Shown: positions 3,511-5,085 of the stretch, in pieces
How the letters are laid out: each line of letters opens with the position of its first letter
Position numbering within the stretch: position 1 is the first letter of the stretch
From: an uncultured Eubacteriales bacterium
GTDB lineage: Bacteria > Bacillota > Clostridia > Christensenellales > UBA1242
Length of the DNA stretch: 5,085 bases
Direction of reading: 5' to 3'
Assembly (NCBI GenBank): GCA_949077035.1
Contig: CARUPR010000017.1
Span: 1 to 5,085, forward strand
The notes under the pieces: model-generated
Databases searched by the model: none
Told to the model about the DNA's origin: nothing
What the model saw: only the letters and a program-made list of their open reading frames with translations
Translations under genes and position numbers: made by a program

Positions 3511-5085
3511 ATGAAACATGAAAAAATAAATTATATCTTGTTTACAATTATTATTTCATGTCTGATTTTAATAACAACCGGTTTATTTGTTTGTTTTTTT
3601 AATAACAACGATTATGTGGCTCATGCTTGGTATCATAATGAAAATATAGTAGCAACATCTGAAGTTTATGAAAAATCTGGTTATTCAACAAAGAGGGGCG
3701 ATAATATTTCTTATACAAGCCCTGGGAATACTTCTAAATCAATAAATGTTGGAAGTGTGGATATAACAGTGACAAAAGGCAAAGTTTATGGCGCAACTGA
3801 TAAAACGACTGTTTCGAGTTGTGGATATAAAAATGTTAATAGTGGGCAGGCTGTTGCTTCAGCATATTTATTGGCAAATGTATGTGCACTTCCAAGAGGT
3901 ATGGAATACAGCTTTAGTGTCAGTGTTTCATGCACAGCAGGATTTACATATGAAATTGTTGGTGGTGCTGATGGGTCAGGTTATTTGGAAGTTCATAATG
4001 GCACATGGAAATATGATAAAAATACACAAAAAGATAAAACAGTCAAATTTTGTCCAGTATCTTATACCGATACATATGACGCAAATGGTGGTAAGATTGG
4101 AAGCGCAAGCAGTGTAACAAGAAATACTGACTATTACAATTCATATAATACTCCAACTCCAACTCGCACTGGATACAAGTTCTTAGGTTGGTATACAGCA
4201 GCAAGTGGCGGAACAAGAATTGATTCAGCTGGGGTAATAAAAGAGCATGCGGGTGGTCAAAACTTTTATGTACATTGGGATAAGATTTCATATAAAGTTC
4301 ATTTTGATGGCAACGGGGGAACTGGGTCTATGGCTGACCAAGACTTTAGATATGACACCGCACAAAATCTTAGGTCAAATGCTTTTTCTAAAACCGGATA
4401 TATTTTTACAGGCTGGAAATACAATGGAGTGACATATACTAATGGGCAATCGGTAAACAATTTGACTAGTACTGACAATGCTGTTTTAACCTTTGTTGCT
4501 CAGTGGAGACCTACAAAATACAGAGTAACTTTTGATGGAGAGCTTATTGTTGGAGGCGTAGATAGTTTTGATATAGAATATGACCAATCTTTTTCTTATT
4601 ATCCAACTTCAACTTTAAAAAAGACAGGGCATTATTTTGCAGGATGGAAATGTATAGATTCAGATAAAATATATGAAGCTGGAAAGACAACTGATGGAGT
4701 AACAGTTGGGATTGATGGTTCATTTTCTACAAATGCATGGAATATTTTGGGCTCATATTATATGACTATTAAAGCAGTTTGGGAAAAAGAGGCATATCAG
4801 ATAAATTTTAAAAATGGAAATTCAAGTATTGCTACAAGATATGCCAAATATGATGACTTAATACCTTTACCACAAGAAGGTGATGAAGATTACCCTGAAT
4901 TAAATAAAACTGGATATACATTAGAAGGATGGATAAATGGAACAACTGGGGAGCTTTTGACAAGAACTACATATTTGGTTAAAGATTTGGGAGATTATAG
5001 GCCTGAGTCTGGGAATAATGTAGTTGTAACATTTACCGCACAATGGAAACCCAATACATATACTGTAAAGTTTAATGGTGGTGGT
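3511..5085 (+). CDS. Secreted or surface protein with Listeria-Bacteroides (InlB B-type) repeats, 3' truncated by window
   Basis: The frame opens at the ATG 4 nt after a perfect AGGAGG (3501-3506) and stays open for 525 codons to the window end; the C-terminus is missing. Residues 8-30 are a strong hydrophobic segment after a short basic start (K2, H3, K5). An AHA at 37-39 is a plausible signal-peptidase site, otherwise this is a membrane anchor. Residues 40-183 form a domain I do not recognise, rich in Ser, Thr, Gly and Tyr, with cysteines at 104, 125, 141 and 181 that could form disulfides. From residue 184 come Flg_new (PF09479)-type repeats, each with a 'TGY.F.GW' core and ending in a 'AQW'-like strand. 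Such repeats occur in internalins and many large cell-surface proteins of gut Firmicutes, often with cell-wall-anchor or other C-terminal modules. Adhesion or host/polymer contact is likely but unproven. Expression may be phase variable through the G9 promoter tract. Confidence 0.9.
   Translation, partial: MKHEKINYILFTIIISCLILITTGLFVCFFNNNDYVAHAWYHNENIVATSEVYEKSGYSTKRGDNISYTSPGNTSKSINVGSVDITVTKGKVYGATDKTTVSSCGYKNVNSGQAVASAYLLANVCALPRGMEYSFSVSVSCTAGFTYEIVGGADGSGYLEVHNGTWKYDKNTQKDKTVKFCPVSYTDTYDANGGKIGSASSVTRNTDYYNSYNTPTPTRTGYKFLGWYTAASGGTRIDSAGVIKEHAGGQNFYVHWDKISYKVHFDGNGGTGSMADQDFRYDTAQNLRSNAFSKTGYIFTGWKYNGVTYTNGQSVNNLTSTDNAVLTFVAQWRPTKYRVTFDGELIVGGVDSFDIEYDQSFSYYPTSTLKKTGHYFAGWKCIDSDKIYEAGKTTDGVTVGIDGSFSTNAWNILGSYYMTIKAVWEKEAYQINFKNGNSSIATRYAKYDDLIPLPQEGDEDYPELNKTGYTLEGWINGTTGELLTRTTYLVKDLGDYRPESGNNVVVTFTAQWKPNTYTVKFNGGG
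4060..5085 (+). repeat. Array of four B-type protein repeats plus the start of a fifth
   Basis: Repeat 1 spans residues 184-256 (4060-4278; core TGYKFLGW at 220-227, ends in HW). Repeat 2 spans 259-334 (4285-4512; TGYIFTGW at 295-302, ends AQW). Repeat 3 spans 335-427 (4513-4791; TGHYFAGW at 372-379, ends AVW). Repeat 4 spans 428-514 (4792-5052; TGYTLEGW at 467-474, ends AQW). Repeat 5 begins at 515 (5053) with TYTVKFNGGG and runs off the window. Lengths vary (about 73-93 residues) and the DNA is divergent, so this is an old protein-level array rather than a fresh DNA tandem repeat. Confidence 0.85.

Noticed and set aside
3788..4432. Frames of 61-109 codons on either strand inside the surface-protein region
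   Set aside because: They are in other frames of the open gene starting at 3511, whose product has a signal segment and B repeats; the alternative products look like random translation.

Overview
This looks like a fragment of an AT-rich, low-GC Gram-positive chromosome (Bacillota; probably an uncultured gut Clostridia-type or related lineage). The evidence is strong AGGAGG-type ribosome binding sites, sigma-A-like promoters, short U-tailed hairpin terminators, an M18 aminopeptidase of the clostridial type and a secreted protein built from Listeria-Bacteroides (InlB B-type) repeats. The organism call is inference; no rRNA or other marker gene is present.

Layout. Positions 9-1140 form a very AT-rich regulatory cluster. 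A 145-residue divergent SLOG-fold-like protein is read leftwards, and two tandem, paralogous small Xre-type helix-turn-helix (HTH) proteins (77 and 80 residues) are read rightwards. Four copies of a 16-bp palindrome related to TTACGGAATTCCGTAA sit on their promoters: one at the start of the SLOG-like gene, one between the divergent -35 boxes, one at the expected start of the first HTH transcript and one on the -35 of the second HTH gene. The simplest reading is a small autoregulated circuit in which one or both HTH proteins control all three genes.

Positions 1185-1643 hold an orphan 99-residue protein gene (minus strand) driven by a perfect TTGACA-N17-TATAAT promoter. Two terminators flank it, and their stem arms are identical. 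Positions 1675-3099 (minus strand) encode a complete M18 aminopeptidase with all metal and catalytic residues in place; it is higher in GC than its surroundings and looks like a core housekeeping gene.

Positions 3174-3434 are AT-rich non-coding sequence with an orphan hairpin on their left edge. From 3435 a promoter with a run of nine G between its -35 and -10 elements leads, through a perfect AGGAGG site, into a gene that starts at 3511 and stays open to the window end. It encodes a secreted or membrane-anchored surface protein: an N-terminal hydrophobic segment, a cysteine-containing domain I do not recognise, then four B-type repeats and the start of a fifth. The G run is a strong candidate for a slipped-strand (phase-variable) expression switch.

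The two most interesting systems are the palindrome-linked SLOG/HTH circuit and the poly-G promoter of the surface protein. No tRNA, rRNA, CRISPR array, transposase or integrase was seen.
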